Origin: Delphinus delphis
Lineage: Eukaryota; Chordata; Mammalia; Artiodactyla; Delphinidae
Length of the DNA stretch: 64,000 nt
Reading direction: 5' to 3'
Assembly: GCF_949987515.2 (NCBI RefSeq)
Contig: NC_082688.1
Coordinates: forward strand, 101,969,893-102,033,892
Each line of letters opens with the position of its first letter. Positions within the stretch are counted from its first letter, which is position 1. Under the pieces are notes generated by a model. That model worked only from the letters and a program-made list of their open reading frames with translations. It did not search any database and was not told where the DNA came from. Shown in pieces: positions 22,371-34,489 of the stretch. Position numbers and translations under genes: made by a program.

Positions 22371-23738
22371 TCATATTAAGTTGGGTCTTCATTCCGTAGG
22401 TACCACCTAGGAAGGGGGCTGGATACATGCCTGCCCTTACAACATCTGGGCCCCATTTCAGTTGGAAAGTCTGTTTTAAAAGGACATACCCAGATGTGTC
22501 ATGTGACTGTCACCCATTCATCCAAAGCAGTGTCTACATCGTTTTGCTTTTGTCTAGGCCTGCAAGTGAGAGAGAGCGTTGAGACCTGCTTTGTGCTGGA
22601 CTGGAGGAAAACCTAGGAAAAAGAAGGCTCTGGAAGGCCAGTGTGATCTCCAGAGCTGTCATCCAAATGGGGCTGAGAGAATGCTACACCCTCTTCCACC
22701 ATCGCATGTAAATAAATGCTCAGGAAAGAGGTTAAGCGTTAGGGCTTGGCTCTGTTTAATTGACCCTGGATTGTGACTGCCAAAAGCAAATAAGGATTAA
22801 TCTGCTGTTTGGAGAGTATTCCCTGGCGGTTCAAAGGATAATGTCTTGATTCCAAGAAAGCCTGAGCTTTGTGGATTGCCCACAGTGGACGTGGATGGGT
22901 GAGTTTGTTTGCAAAGGCCCCCTGGCTGGGCCTTGGTGGAGTGGTGGGATGTATGGGTTGGAATGAAAGATGGAAAGTTGAACCCCGGGCTCAGTGGGAG
23001 TCTAATCAAGAGAGAAGTTTCCTGTGGATCGGGCCAGACCCAAGAGGCGGGGGAGGCCTCTCTATTTCCGGCATGAAATGAGCCGGCCATATGGAAAAGG
23101 CGAGGTGGGTGTTCCAGCAACTTCCCTGGGGTAACTCCCGTTCAGCGCTCAGCTCACCTAGACCCAGCTGTTCCGTTTCACAAAAAAGTCAGCTGCCTGG
23201 AAAACAACGCATCAATGTAGCAAAACAGAGCCGATAATCTCTAGGTTGTTTGTCCTTCTTTGGGCTGGGAGAACTGAGTGTTGCTTCTCTTTTGTGTCCT
23301 GAGTGTGTTGTGCTCTTTCCCGAAGGTTTTCGAGAGGTGAGAAGCTGGAGACCTGGGAGGCAGAGCTCATTTTTAGTCGTTTGGGTTTTCCTTGAGCTCC
23401 ATCAGGGCTTAATTAGAGCATCCTTTTGAGTAGCCTTCCGGGAGGAATAAACTTTCTTTGTGAATACCTCCCCACACCCCAAGGAGAAGGAAGCACGCAA
23501 ATTAAATGCACACCCAGAATTACAGGCATTCTAATCCTGACATCGTAAACACATTTACTCTTGAAAATGAGTGCAGTGAAACTGGGAGATAGTACGCTTC
23601 TGACTGTGGCAAAGAGGCCCTATAGGATGTTCAGAGAGGGTGGAGGCTGAGGCTGGGGTGAGCAAAGCTGCTCCCAGGTCCTGTTTGCTCCGCCACCTGC
23701 CCCTCTGCTTTTAGAGACCGAATTCTTCGCTTCACTTT
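22371..23738. other. unique-looking intron
   Basis: About 1.4 kb with comparatively high GC and no repeat I recognise. Short overlapping frames on both strands (for example 22797-23120 minus, 22869-23081 plus) have no known homologue and no splice sites in frame. Confidence 0.4.
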
Positions 23739-23754
23739 GCTTGTTCCTCTTTTT

Positions 23755-23953
23755 CTCCTTTTGTGGTACACGGGCCTCTCACCGTTGTGGCCTCTCCCGT
23801 TGTGGAGCACAGGCTCCGGACGCGCAGGCTCCGCGGCCATGGCTCATGGGCCCAGCTGCTCTGCGGCATGTGGGATCTTCCCGGACCAGGGCACGAACCC
23901 GTGTCCCCTGCATCGGCAGGCGGACTATCAACACTGCGCCATCAGGGAAGCCC
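23755..23953 (-). mobile_element. CHR-type SINE, ~200-bp form
   Basis: Antisense body from ttttgtggtacacgggcctc to agggaagccc. TSD tgcttgttcctctttt before (23739-23754) and after (from 23954). Confidence 0.95.
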
Positions 23954-23969
23954 TGCTTGTTCCTCTTTT

Positions 23970-25590
23970 GATTTTAACCTTGAGTGCTTTGTTCCTGCTC
24001 CTGTTGAATTTGGTGTACAGGCGGGTGTAGAAGGATGAGTGAGACTCCAGCGCTGGCCTGTGAGTGGGAAGTGGCTTGGGGGTCAGTAATCCAGGAGGCG
24101 TGATGGGGCAGACGTTTCTGAGCACCTCTGATAAAGGGGAAGTGGCATTTTCACACCTGAACCTACAGTTCAGTCTGATCCAGTAATTCCTGATTTCAGT
24201 CTCATCTTTGTCTCTTCAACCTCCATAGGTAGGACATTCATGGTCAATGTCTCTAACTTTGCACACTGATTCTCTCTGCAGGAGTGTCTGAGGGTCTGAG
24301 AAGAGCCTTCCCTACAGTCTGTCAGCCGCCGCTCCCCTCCCCCCGACCCACCCCACCTACACGGTTGGTCTCAGGGCTCCTTAGCTCAGGTGGTTCTCTG
24401 GTCCCTTAGAGCCCGTGGTGAACGCCAGCCCCTCGCCCCTGTTTTCTTAGTGGATGCAAGTCCTATCAATTCAGTGGACGTTGGTCGGTTGCTCTCTTGC
24501 CAGCTGTGTACGTGTGAAGGGGACAGAGATGAATGGGACGTTGGGTTGTGGCACAGGGAGAGGCCCCGTCTGTCGCAGGCTGCCCAGCTGAGTGGATGAC
24601 ACGGCACAGAGGACCAGAATGGGCTGCCAAACCCCAACGTGGTTTCTATCCTCCACTGGCCAACCCCAAATTGCCTCTAACCAGCAGGAAGCTGGTGGCT
24701 CGAATGACAGAATTCACATGATTCTGGCTGGATATTTTTCTCCCGTGCATCACCCAGTGAGTCCTGGAAAGAAGGGACGTGATCTGTGAGTGGGAGTTTG
24801 GGAAAACGTGTGAGCTGTTGAGCTGGGGAAATCCTGGAGTCTGTTTCCGAGAGGGAGTCATCCTCTCCACCGTGGGGATATGGTTCTTTAGACCAGGGAG
24901 CGCCCTCACAATGGTTCAGCTGGACTCTTTGTGTCTGTCTGAAAAGCGTGGGGGAATTGGGTGGTGAGTTTGATTTCAGCTTTAAAAACATGGATAAGCT
25001 AGAGTGACTGGCAGCCAGCGTATACTGTGGGAACAGAGCACCTTTGAACAAAACAAGAGTCACTGTGTATGGGGTGGGGAGGTTTCTCTTTTCCCGTGTC
25101 CTGGATCCATAGACATTGAGGAGAGGGAGGTGAAATTTCAGTTCTTTGAGTGAAGGAATTGCTTCCTCCAGGCCCCCCCCCAGCATCCAGCCCATTATCT
25201 GGTCCTGGGTAGGGTCTCCACGGCCACTTGTAGGATGTGTTATGGTAGTAATCCATTTTGAGGGAGGAACAGTGCAAAGATAGGGGAGAAAGGAATTGTT
25301 CCTCCCAAGCAGGAGAGCAATTTGCAACCTACTCAATCTCTTGGACTTTATGTTATTTCTATTTCTGGCAAGCGATGTTTCTGACTACAGTGTGTAACAC
25401 TGGAACACAGGCTTTTTTTTTTTTAAACCATAAATAAGACCATTTATTAAAGGGCCATTTATTAAAGCAATGTTATCCTATTGTTAAAGAATTTACAATA
25501 ATGTAAAGTGACAACTATTAACTTTGATATCACTTCTCCCAATATGGATAGCATAAAAGCTTATTATAATTTCTATATTAAGTTATTAAA
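23970..25590. other. unique-looking intron with a 219-codon antisense ORF
   Basis: About 1.6 kb without identifiable repeats. The minus strand is open from 25336 down to 24677 (219 codons). I recognise no domain: no long hydrophobic segment, no metal-binding cluster, no splice context. A C-run at 25173-25181 lies inside it. A short duplicated string (catttattaaag twice) lies near 25441-25466. Confidence 0.35.
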
Positions 25591-25602
25591 AATAACATCT
25601 CA

Positions 25603-25807
25603 CGAGCTTCTGTGGTGGCGCAGTGGTTGGGAGTCCGCCTGCCGATGCAGGGGACATGGCTTCGTACCCCGATCCGCGAAGACCCCATGTGCCGTGGAGC
25701 GGCTGGGCCTGTGAGCCATGGCCGCTTAGCCTGCGCGACCGGAGCCTGTGCTCCGCAACGGGAGAGGCCACAACAGTGAGAGGCCCGCGTACCGCAAAAA
25801 AAAAAAA
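25603..25807 (+). mobile_element. CHR-type SINE, ~200-bp form
   Basis: Diverged head gagcttctgtggtggcgcag, A-rich tail 25796-25807, flanks aaaataacatctca and aaaataactcaga as a diverged TSD. Confidence 0.92.
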
Positions 25808-25841
25808 TAACTCAGATTTTTCTTAATCTTTTCAAACCCTT

Positions 25842-25884
25842 CACACACGCGCGCACACACACACACACACATACACACACACAC
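25842..25884. repeat. (CA)n microsatellite
   Basis: Imperfect CA array with a gcgcgc interruption and one atacac interruption. Confidence 0.95.
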
Positions 25885-27190
25885 TTTCATATAATAATTG
25901 AGAGGGGATTTGTCAAAGTCTTTTGTGTTTAAAACAACTAATTATATTGATGATCTCTGGACTCCTAAATCATGGGCATCTTAAAAACGAGCAATTGAAG
26001 TTAGTTATTTGAGTCACCATTAGTTTTCTGCATTTAGTACTCATGGGGTAGTCCCGGTCTGTGGGATTATTTTATTTGAGAGTTTTGGGTTCTTATTTCT
26101 GTGCCAGCTGATTTCAGCATCGAATATGCCAGATACCAGGCATAAAGTTCTAGTGCCTTTAGTTCCAGTGACCCAGTTCACAGAAATCAAGCTTGGATGC
26201 TTGGTGGGGTGGGAACAGTGGTTCAAGGTCAGCTGTGAGGGAATGTTATTGCCCAAGCCAGCAAGAAGGGGACCATGTCTGTGATTTCAGAGAGAATTTT
26301 AGATGATGCAGTACATGGTATGAATGTAACAGTGAATCAGACAGTGAGGAAATGATTTCCTTTGAATTGTCTTTCAATACCGCTGGTTTCACCACATAGA
26401 AAGTCTCAGGTGCAGTGTGTTCATAACACCTGTAACATTTGCAGTCTCAATCTTGCTGGCTACTGTAGCTGCTATGATTCTGATACTTGTACTACCTCCC
26501 CCTCTGCCAGGTTATTTTTCTTTTTTTTTTCTTCTCTTTTCTGTGCTGTAGTCTTCATGTTGGAGAATTTCCCCCAAATGTTTACTGATCCCTTGACTAC
26601 TTGTTCATATAGGAGAATGAGAAACTCAGCTCTCTTTTTTAAAAAAAACAAAAAACTTTTTAAAGTTTTAAACTTTTTAAAGCAAAAATGCTTTTATCTG
26701 TAGAATTTTCTCTGGGCAATTGAGATTCTCCCAGAAAAAATTTTCTAATTTCGAATATAGGCAGAACATACCTGGCCACCAGGGCTCTGAGACATCAGTG
26801 AGAGGAGGGGGCTGGGGTCATCAACTCAACTTAATATGTAAACCCATTCATCCTGTTTCATGCCACCATCTGTCTCTGTTCTGTGGTGTCCCTGAGTTGG
26901 GAACATCTCTCATTCAGTTTTTACAGAGGATAGACTTCCTGTGTCCTGTGGGGGTGGAGAAGGGATTGTTCTCTGGAAGTGTGGAGGGGGTGGGGATGTC
27001 ATTCATTTTATCCAGCCTCTCAAATTTCCTGGTCCTGACAGCCTGTTTCTCCAGTCTGTCCATAATTGGGGTCAATCTATCCATTGTAGATCCCATTATT
27101 TCTACAGGTTTTCTCCCCAAAACCTCTGCTGTTGTTACGTATTTATTAGCTTGTTTCCTGTTTTTCCAACTACAACTGAACTTTATCTTT
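25885..27190. other. unique-looking intron
   Basis: About 1.3 kb. A plus-strand frame at 26720-27235 (171 codons) has a hydrophobic C-terminal half but runs into an old L1-like stretch and has no known homologue, so it is probably chance. Confidence 0.35.
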
Positions 27191-27194
27191 GAAT

Positions 27195-27320
27195 TCTTTT
27201 GTCTGTTTCTGTTTCCCAAAGAATATTTCCAATAAGTGGAATTACTGGATCAAAGAGTAAGAGTATTTAAAGTATTTGAAGCTTTTCAAAAGCTTTAGCT
27301 GTATTCTGCCAAATCTTAAA
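27195..27320 (-). repeat. Old L1-like fragment
   Basis: gtggaattactggatcaaag and agctgtattctgccaaat are the antisense L1M 3' motif. Short and diverged. Confidence 0.4.
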
Positions 27321-27339
27321 TTCCAGTTTCACAATTAAT

Positions 27340-27567
27340 CATCATCATCGTCATCATATCTATCACCACCATCACTGTATTCATCACTGTCACCATGACC
27401 ACCATCAACATATCCGTCACCATCACCATCACCATGACCACCATCAACATATCCGTCACCATCACCGTGACTACCATCAACATATCTATCACGGTCACCA
27501 TGACCACCATCATCATATCCGTCACCATCATATCTATCACCGTCACCACCATCATCATCTTCACTAA
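27340..27567. repeat. Imperfect CAT/CAC trinucleotide minisatellite
   Basis: Tandem atc/acc triplets organised in larger units that begin caccatgaccaccatcaaca and end tatccgtcaccatcacc, repeated about four times with variation. The minus-strand frame across it (Met/Val/Asp/Thr repeats) is a by-product of the array. Confidence 0.9.
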
Positions 27568-27569
27568 AT

Positions 27570-27775
27570 GAGCACTTGCAGGGACTATTTTAAGCACTTT
27601 ACACTCTTACGTCATTTAATCTTCACAGCAATCCTGTGCAAAAGGCACAGTTACTAGCCAGTTTGGCAGAGAAGAAAAGGGAGGCTTAGAGAAGTTTAAT
27701 ACCTGCCCAGGGTTACAGAGCTAGTAGGTGGTAGAGCTGGGACTCATATTCAGACCCACCTGACTGCCTAGTTAT
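27570..27775 (+). repeat. MIR SINE
   Basis: A fairly complete MIR: gactattttaagcactttac, cacagcaatcctgtgcaaaa, cccagggttacagagctagt, agagctgggactcatattca. Confidence 0.75.
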
Positions 27776-29100
27776 GCGGATCCTATCAGCCCACCATCCC
27801 CAGGGCTGCCCTGTGCTTCTTCTCAGGGCTCATCTCCAGGGCATTTGGGAGTAAAGAAATGTGCTCAGAGTCTTACCTTCCCTCTCTCCTTCATCCCTCC
27901 AGGTTAGCAAGGAGTGTTGGCTTTTGCTAGGGGTCTCTGCTGTTCCTGGGGACACTGTATTTTCTCTCAACAAAAAACTGTGAATTGGTGTTCTCAGTTT
28001 CTTCATACAGCTCCATTCTGCATTGTGGTGTAGGAAGAATATCTCCAAGGCTCTGGCATGTGGAAAGGGCTTTGGCCTGGTTTCTAGAATGGATGCAGAT
28101 TTTTCTTTCTTCTGATAATTTCCACCATTATTTCCGAGGGGATCTGAGAGGCAGACCGTACCCCTGAGAGCCTGTACCTTATCGCGTAGGAATAGTTCCC
28201 AAACCCCATCTTTAAAATAAATGGAAATATAATTCAATTGGTCATATCATGTTCACTTCTGGATGAGTGGATATGATAGCTCTGAATATCCCCTTGTCTC
28301 AGATGGTCCTTTATTTTCTCAAATATAAATAAAAGAATGATATGCCCTGTCAATAGCTGTTTCACAGAAGTTCCATGAGAATAAGAAAAAGGATCTCTGT
28401 AAATTCGGTTTTTTTCCCCCTCTAATCAGATAGGATGAAGACCAGGAATCATAATTATTGCCACATTACCACACCGAGGTGGAAATCATTAGAAAGCATT
28501 TCTTTCTATCTGACCTCTCTTTGTTTCACCTGTTCCTACCTTTCAGCAGAGGCTCCTGGTGAACCCTGGGAGGCTTTTGCTTCTTTTTAGCAAGCACATA
28601 GCCTAGTCAGCTAAAAAAAACTCTTATAAAGGCCGTGGGCCATCAGTATTTCCTTTACTATAAGCAGACTTTCCCATCTGCAGGAAGCATGAAACATTGG
28701 AGGAAGTTTACCGAAGTGTCTTACACACGTGGAACCACTGACAACCACTTGCCCTGCAGACAACACACCATGTAACCCCATCCACTGATTCCCTCTTACC
28801 CATTGGAGCACTGCTCACTCAGACTCCTGCGCTGGGGCCTTAGCTCTGGTCAACTGAGTGTTTCCATTGAAAGGCCTGGAACTGTGTGCCGACTCACCCA
28901 TCCTTCTAGGGCTCTGCAGTTTACTCAGGGACCATGATTTGGAATATGTGTTTTCAGTTTTAGTCGATTAAACAAAGCACATGTGCTGGAATGTTTTATG
29001 ATTGAAAAAATGAATAAGTGAAGGGCTTTTAGTATACCTAACAACAAAGCATATAAAATGAAATCAGAATGAGTGATAAGAATGGATTGCAATTATTGTC
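27776..29100. other. unique-looking intron
   Basis: About 1.3 kb with no repeat or exon I can name. The 135-codon minus frame at 27830-28237 has no recognised domain. Confidence 0.4.
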
Positions 29101-29116
29101 AAGAAGTAATATCTTG

Positions 29117-29335
29117 GGGCTTCCCTGGTGGCGCAGTGGTTGAGAGTCCGCCTGCCGATGCAGGGGACACAGGTTCGTGCCCTGCTCCGGGAAGATCCCA
29201 CATGCCATGGAGCGGCTGGGCCCGTGAGCCATGGCCACTGAGCCTGCATGTCTGGAGCCTGTGCTCTGCAATGGGAGAGGCCGCAACAGGGAGAGGCCTG
29301 CGTACCGCAAAAAAAAAAAAAAAAAAAAAAAAAAA
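29117..29335 (+). mobile_element. CHR-type SINE, ~200-bp form
   Basis: Head gggcttccctggtggcgcag, long pure poly(A) 29309-29335. Flanks aagtaatatcttg and aagtagtagcttg are a diverged TSD. Confidence 0.95.
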
Positions 29336-29339
29336 GTAG

Positions 29340-29690
29340 TAGCTTGGGCTGCTTGGGCTGCTGTAACGAAATATCATAGACTGGGTGGCTTAAATAGTGG
29401 TCATTTATTTCTTACAGTTCTGGAAGCTAGAAAGTCTGAGATCAGGATACTGGCATGGTTGGGTTCTGGTCAGGGCCTTCTTCCTGGCTTGTAGATGGCT
29501 GCCTTTTGCTGTGTCTGGTTTCTTCCTCATCTTATAAGGGCACTAATCCCATCATGGGGGCCCCATCCTCTTGACCTCATCTAACCCTAATTAGCTTCGA
29601 AAGGCCCACCTCCAAATACCATCACATTGACGTTTAGGCCTTCAGTATATGAATTTTGGGAGCGACACACTCATTCCATTACCAATACCT
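29340..29690 (+). repeat. Medium-reiteration repeat, copy 1 of 4
   Basis: ctgctgtaacgaaatatcat, agactgggtggcttaaat, cagttctggaagctag, ggcttgtagatggctgcc, aaataccatcacattgacg, aattttgggagcgacaca. The same skeleton recurs at 33505, 42163 and 56606. I recognise it as a common mammalian interspersed repeat but cannot name the family with confidence. Confidence 0.7.
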
Positions 29691-29859
29691 TCTTTTAAAA
29701 AAAAATGTTATAAGTGCATATTTATATATTAAGATGGATTTAGGTCCTTTTCAGTAGATGATTATTTAAATTTGTCAAAATCCTTCTGATAATTAAATTT
29801 TTGTTAATTAGGGAGACCCTGTCCCTTGTGGATGAAGCATGGACATTTAGCATCTGTCA

Positions 29860-30055
29860 CAACTGAGACTCCTTGTACAAGAAAGTTTCCCTGACCATTC
29901 TACCAAAATATGACCCCATCTTCCTGACCTAGCATTACTTTGTACTACACTTATCACTTTCCAACTTCTTCTTGTTTTATTTACTGCTGTATCTCCAGCA
30001 ACTGGATCAAGACCAAGTTGCATTCAGTTAAGGTTTGTTAAATGAATGAATAAGG
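29860..30055 (+). repeat. L2 3' end-like remnant
   Basis: aagtttccctgaccattcta, ttatttactgctgtatctcc, gttaaggtttgttaaatgaa: sense L2 3' end, diverged. Confidence 0.55.
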
Positions 30056-30569
30056 CATTTTTACCTTTAGCATTTTTTATGCTTCCTACATTTATATAAT
30101 ATCCTTGAGTTCTTAGTATTTTTAATAATATCTATAAAAGAACAAGTAACTCTTTTTCACCCTATGGCAAAAGTTATGGATATTTTTATATCTGTAAGAA
30201 AAAGACCAAGAAATGGGTTACTCTGAACCTCACTCCCTTGCAGTTGGAAAAGGTACAAATCAACTAAAAACAAATTTTTCTTCAACTCGGAGAGAGAAAC
30301 TTGAACTTAAAATAGGTTGAGAGAAGATGGGCAAGAGCTTGCAAGGGTCAGCTTGAGGCTCCTCTGCAATGGGGGACAGAGCTTCATCTTTTCTCCCTAT
30401 AATTCATTAGATATAAAAACAATCAGAAAGGCAATCTATGCCTTTTCTAACAATACATATAATAGAGATGTATGAAGAAATAGTAACTGGTTTCTCTGCC
30501 CCCATTTCTATCGGGGCCACCCTGGCACCCCTCTTAGGTGACAATGTTAAGAAGGTAGCCTGACCTGTA
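30056..30569. other. AT-rich intron, nothing recognised
   Basis: About 510 bp with no exon or repeat I can name. Confidence 0.4.
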
Positions 30570-30722
30570 ATTTACAGCAAAAAGCTGCCCAATTAACAAA
30601 TGATGGGCAAAGGACTTAAATAGACATTTCTCCAAATAAGTTATACAAATGGCCAATAAGCATATGAAAAGATGCCCAACACCACAAATCATTAGAGAAA
30701 TGCAAATCAAAACCACAATGAG

Positions 30723-31056
30723 GACTTCCCTGGTGGCGCAGTGGTTAAGAATCCACCTGCCCATGCAGGGGACACGGGTTCTATCCCTGGTCCGGGAAGA
30801 TCCCACATACTGCGGAGCAACTAAGCCTGTGCACCACAACTACTGAACCTGCGCTCTAGAGCCTGCAAGCCACACAGCCTGAAGCCTGTGTGCCTAGAAC
30901 CTGTGCTCCTCAACAAGAGAAGCCACCGCAATGAGAAGCCCGCGCACTGCAACGAAGAGTAGCCCCTGCTCGCCGCAACTAGAGAAAGACCACGCACAGC
31001 AACAGAGACCCGACGCAGCCAAAATAAATAAATTAAAAACAAAAACAACAACAACA
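30723..31056 (+). mobile_element. CHR-type SINE, long form
   Basis: acttccctggtggcgcagtg head, ttctatccctggtccgggaa, long tail of cctgcgctctagagcctgc type motifs, A-rich end. The L1 string aaaaccacaatgag is duplicated on both sides. Confidence 0.93.
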
Positions 31057-31459
31057 AAAAACCACAATGAGATATCACCGCACCAGCATTAGGATGGCTG
31101 CTATCAAAAGAACAACAGAAAGAAGGTTGGAGAAAATGTGGAAAAATTGGAACCCTTGTACCCTGTTGATGGGGATGTAAACTGATGCAGCAGCTTTAGA
31201 AAACAGTGTGGTATTTCCTCAAAAATTAAAAAGAGAATTACCATATGATCCAGCAACCCCACTTCTGGGTATGTACCCAAAAGAATTGAAAGCAGAGTCT
31301 CAAGTAGACATGTGTACACCTGTGTTCATAGCAGCGCTATTTACAGTAGCCGAGAGGTGGAGGCAACCCCAGTGCTCATCAGTGGATGAATGGTTAAACA
31401 AAATGTGGTCTATCCATACAATGAATTATTATTCACCCTTTAAAGAGAAGGAAATTCTG

Positions 31460-31670
31460 GGCTTCCCTGGTGGCGCAGTGGTTGAGAGTCCGCCTGCCGA
31501 TGCAGGGGACGCGGGTTCGTGCCCCGGTCCGGGAGGATCCCACATGCTGCGGAGCGGCTGAGCCCGTGAGCCATGGCCGCTGAGCCTGCGCGACCGGAGC
31601 CTGTGCTCCGCAACGGGAGAGGCCACAACAGTGAGAGGCCCGCGTACCGCAAAAGAAAAAAAAAAAAAAA
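31460..31670 (+). mobile_element. CHR-type SINE, ~200-bp form
   Basis: ggcttccctggtggcgcagt head, A-rich tail to 31670. L1 sequence gaaggaaattctg duplicated on both sides. Confidence 0.95.
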
Positions 31671-32159
31671 GGAAGGAAATTCTGACATATGCTACAACAT
31701 GGATGAACCTAAGGACATCATGCTGAGTGAAATAAACCAATTACAGAAAGACAGATACTGTATGATTCTTTTTACATGAGGTACCTAAGCTTAGTAGTCA
31801 AATTTATAGCAACAAAAAGTGGAATGTTGGTTACCAGGGCTGGTGGGGAGGGGGAAACGGGGAGTTATTGTTTAATGGGTACAAAGTTTCAGTTTTGCAA
31901 GATGAAAGAATTCTGGAGATAGTTGCACAACAATGGGAATATACTTAGCATGACTGAACTGTACACTTAAAATGATTTAAATGGTAAATTTTAAGTTATA
32001 TGTATTCTACCACAGTTAAAACAAAATTTAAGGGAAACAAAAAAAAAGAAGGTAGTCTGTACCATGCACACCTGTCTCTGTGCTCATATAAGCCAAAAGC
32101 CTACAGGGCACTGCTTGCCTCCTGTTTGCTTAAAAAAAAAAAAAAAAAGGTGAGGTGAT

Positions 32160-33500
32160 CATATTACATACATTACTCAGCAACTTGTTTTCCTGTTTAA
32201 CCCATGTAAGGGCATATTATGGATAGCTTTCCAGGTCAGTGAGCACTGATCTGACTCATGTGTCTTTCAAAGATGACTAAGTATCCATAGGATGTGTGTA
32301 CTGGGGTTTATTTAATGTTTCCTTTTTCCGAGCTTTTGGGTTATTTCCAGTGTGGTTGCCGCTACAGGAGAGGCTGTAATAAACAGCTTTATTTGTATTT
32401 CCTTATATACTGCTGAATTATTTCCTCTGACTTCCAAAAATAATTGCGAAGTCAAGAGTATCGTCTGTTTTCCTAAATATTTAAAGCACTTCACATTCAC
32501 ACAGTACTTTAGGAGATGTCAGCTTGTTGACCTCCCTGCTGGTATCACACTTTGCAATCTGCTGGTGGATAGTGATTTGCTAGTATTTTTCAAACTTGTA
32601 GTTGTGAAGTTGAGTATCTTTTTAAAATGTACTAGCTCTTGGCTTTTTTTTTTTTTTTTTGGTATATGAGACAAGATAGGAAGTCTAATTTTGTTTTCTT
32701 TCAGGTGAATGGCCAACGATGCCAGCACTGTTTATTAAATCATTTTCCCTAAACTAAAATGCCATTATCATGGGTATTTGGATATTTCTCTAGACTGTTT
32801 GATTCCACTGATTTATTTTTCCATTTCTGTATCAGTGCTGATTTTTTTGAGTGTATAGACATTTTGTCATTGTTTTCCAGTTTTATTAAGAAATATTGAC
32901 ATAAGTGTATAAATGGAAGGCATACAATTTAATGTGTCAAAAGAAAAATCCCTTACCATTTTCCCTTCTCAACATTTTCTTGTTCATTCTCAGATATTTT
33001 TCCATCCTTATGAACTTTTAAATCATTTTTTCAGTTATTTTCAAAAAGTCCAATTGAGATTCTGATCATCTTTATATCTTTTACATATAATGTGGTCTGT
33101 GTATATATTTGTATACCCCCCAAATTTTAATGATTAAGGAAACTATACTCATTTTCAACAAAACAATAAAGTAATAAATAATGCTTTCTCTAATCTCTTG
33201 AATGTGTTAACAATTTATTGTATAAACCTCCAGACATTTTTCTGTACTTTTGAACACATATTTAATTATTTATTTAACAAAAAATGGAACATAATATACA
33301 CAGATGTTACAGCAAACTTTTTTCTCCACTTAGGAAAAATTATGGACATTTTATCAGTAACCCTGTTTCAATACCCATACATACACAGACTTCATTTTTC
33401 CTGTAGGCTCCCTACTATTTCATAGTACAGGTATATTGTAATTTATCTGAATAATTTTTTCTGGTAGATAAATGGATTGCTTTCTCCTCCTCCATTTTTA
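32160..33500 (-). repeat. AT-rich stretch with old L1-like pieces
   Basis: Diverged strings typical of antisense L1M/HAL1 3' regions (gggttatttccagtgtggtt near 32338, gttttattaagaaatattga near 32880). Boundaries cannot be set by eye. A T-run lies at 32644-32660. Non-coding. Confidence 0.35.
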
Positions 33501-33504
33501 TGAA

Positions 33505-33940
33505 TGTATTAGTTTGCTAGGACTGCCATAATAAAGTACCAAAGGCTGGGTGGCTTAAACAACAGAAATTTATTTCCCTACGGTTCTGGAGGCTTGAAGT
33601 TTGAGTTCTGGAACCTGGAAGTTTGTCAGAGGGCTTGGTTCCTTGTGAGGGCTGTGAAGGAAAGATTTGTTCCAGTCTTTTCTCCTTGGCTTGTAGATGG
33701 CTGTCTTCTCCCTGTGTCTTCACATCATCTTCACTCTGTGTGTGTCTGTGTCCACAGCTTCTCTTCTTAAAAGGATACCAGTTATATTAGCAGGATTAGG
33801 GCCCACTGGTCTATGAGCTCATTTTAACTTAACCGCTTCTGCAAAGACCTTATCTCCAAATATGGTCAAATTCAGAGGTTCTGGGGCTGAGAACTTAAAC
33901 ATAAGAATTTGGGGAGACACGATTCAAGAGTTAACGGTGA
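33505..33940 (+). repeat. Medium-reiteration repeat, copy 2 of 4
   Basis: ttagtttgctaggactgcca, ctgggtggcttaaacaacag, ggcttgtagatggctgtctt, ttatctccaaatatggtcaa, aatttggggagacacgattc. The most complete of the four copies. Confidence 0.75.
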
Positions 33941-33959
33941 ACCACAGTGATCATTCCTG

Positions 33960-34440
33960 CACATTCATCTTTGTGCATTTAAGTCAGTATATCGTAGAAT
34001 AAATTCCTGTACGTGGGATTGCTACGTCAGAGTTTACAAACATTTCCAAAATTCATGCATAAAAAGAGTTGTAAAGTGTTCTATGTTTTTCTTTCTTTAT
34101 GTAGGACTGGTAATGTTTCTTCCTTAAAGATTATGTATTGATAGAATTCACCAGTGAAGCCATCTGTGCCAGGAGTTTTGTTTGGGAGAAAGTTTTAATA
34201 ATTTAATAGTACTGTTCAGATTTTCTCTCTTCATGTGTCAATTTAGTTAAGTTACATTTTTCAAAACAATTTTGCATTTCATCTGAATTTTCAAATTTAT
34301 TGACATTAAGTTTTTAATATCTACCAACTTTTGGCTTTGTCCGTCCTTGTATTGGAATGTTTATTTTCTGTTTTATTATTTTCTTCTTCTATTTCCTTCC
34401 TTCTACTTTGCATTTAATTTGTTTTTGTTTTGTGTTTTAC
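33960..34440 (-). mobile_element. Old L1 ORF2 fragment (antisense)
   Basis: Antisense ORF2 strings: caccagtgaagccatctgtg, ttggctttgtccgtccttgt region, cttcttctatttccttcctt. Broken frame. Confidence 0.5.
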
Positions 34441-34489
34441 AAGCTTCCTGATTGGGTGATTCCATCATTGGGTTTTCATCTTTTCTTTT

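Larger units (their letters stand above)
30570..32030 (+). mobile_element. L1 fragment (ORF2 end and 3' UTR), carrying two SINEs
   Basis: Sense L1M-type sequence: ggacttaaatagacatttct, gagaaatgcaaatcaaaacc, ccatatgatccagcaacccc, ggttaccagggctggtgggg, ccacagttaaaacaaaa. Interrupted by SINEs at 30723-31056 and 31460-31670, each flanked by duplicated L1 sequence. ORF2 is decayed. Confidence 0.88.

Noticed and set aside
26720..27235. 171-codon plus-strand frame with hydrophobic C-terminal half
   Set aside because: The hydrophobic part comes from T-rich sequence that runs into an old L1-like stretch; no homologue known.
27340..27567. CRISPR-like array
   Set aside because: The repeats are degenerate triplets without constant-length unique spacers, in a mammalian intron.
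27316..27597. Met/Val/Asp/Thr-rich 93-codon minus-strand frame
   Set aside because: A translation of the CAT/CAC tandem repeat, not a protein gene.
30570..32030. Active L1
   Set aside because: It is 5'-truncated, interrupted by two SINEs and has no open ORF2.
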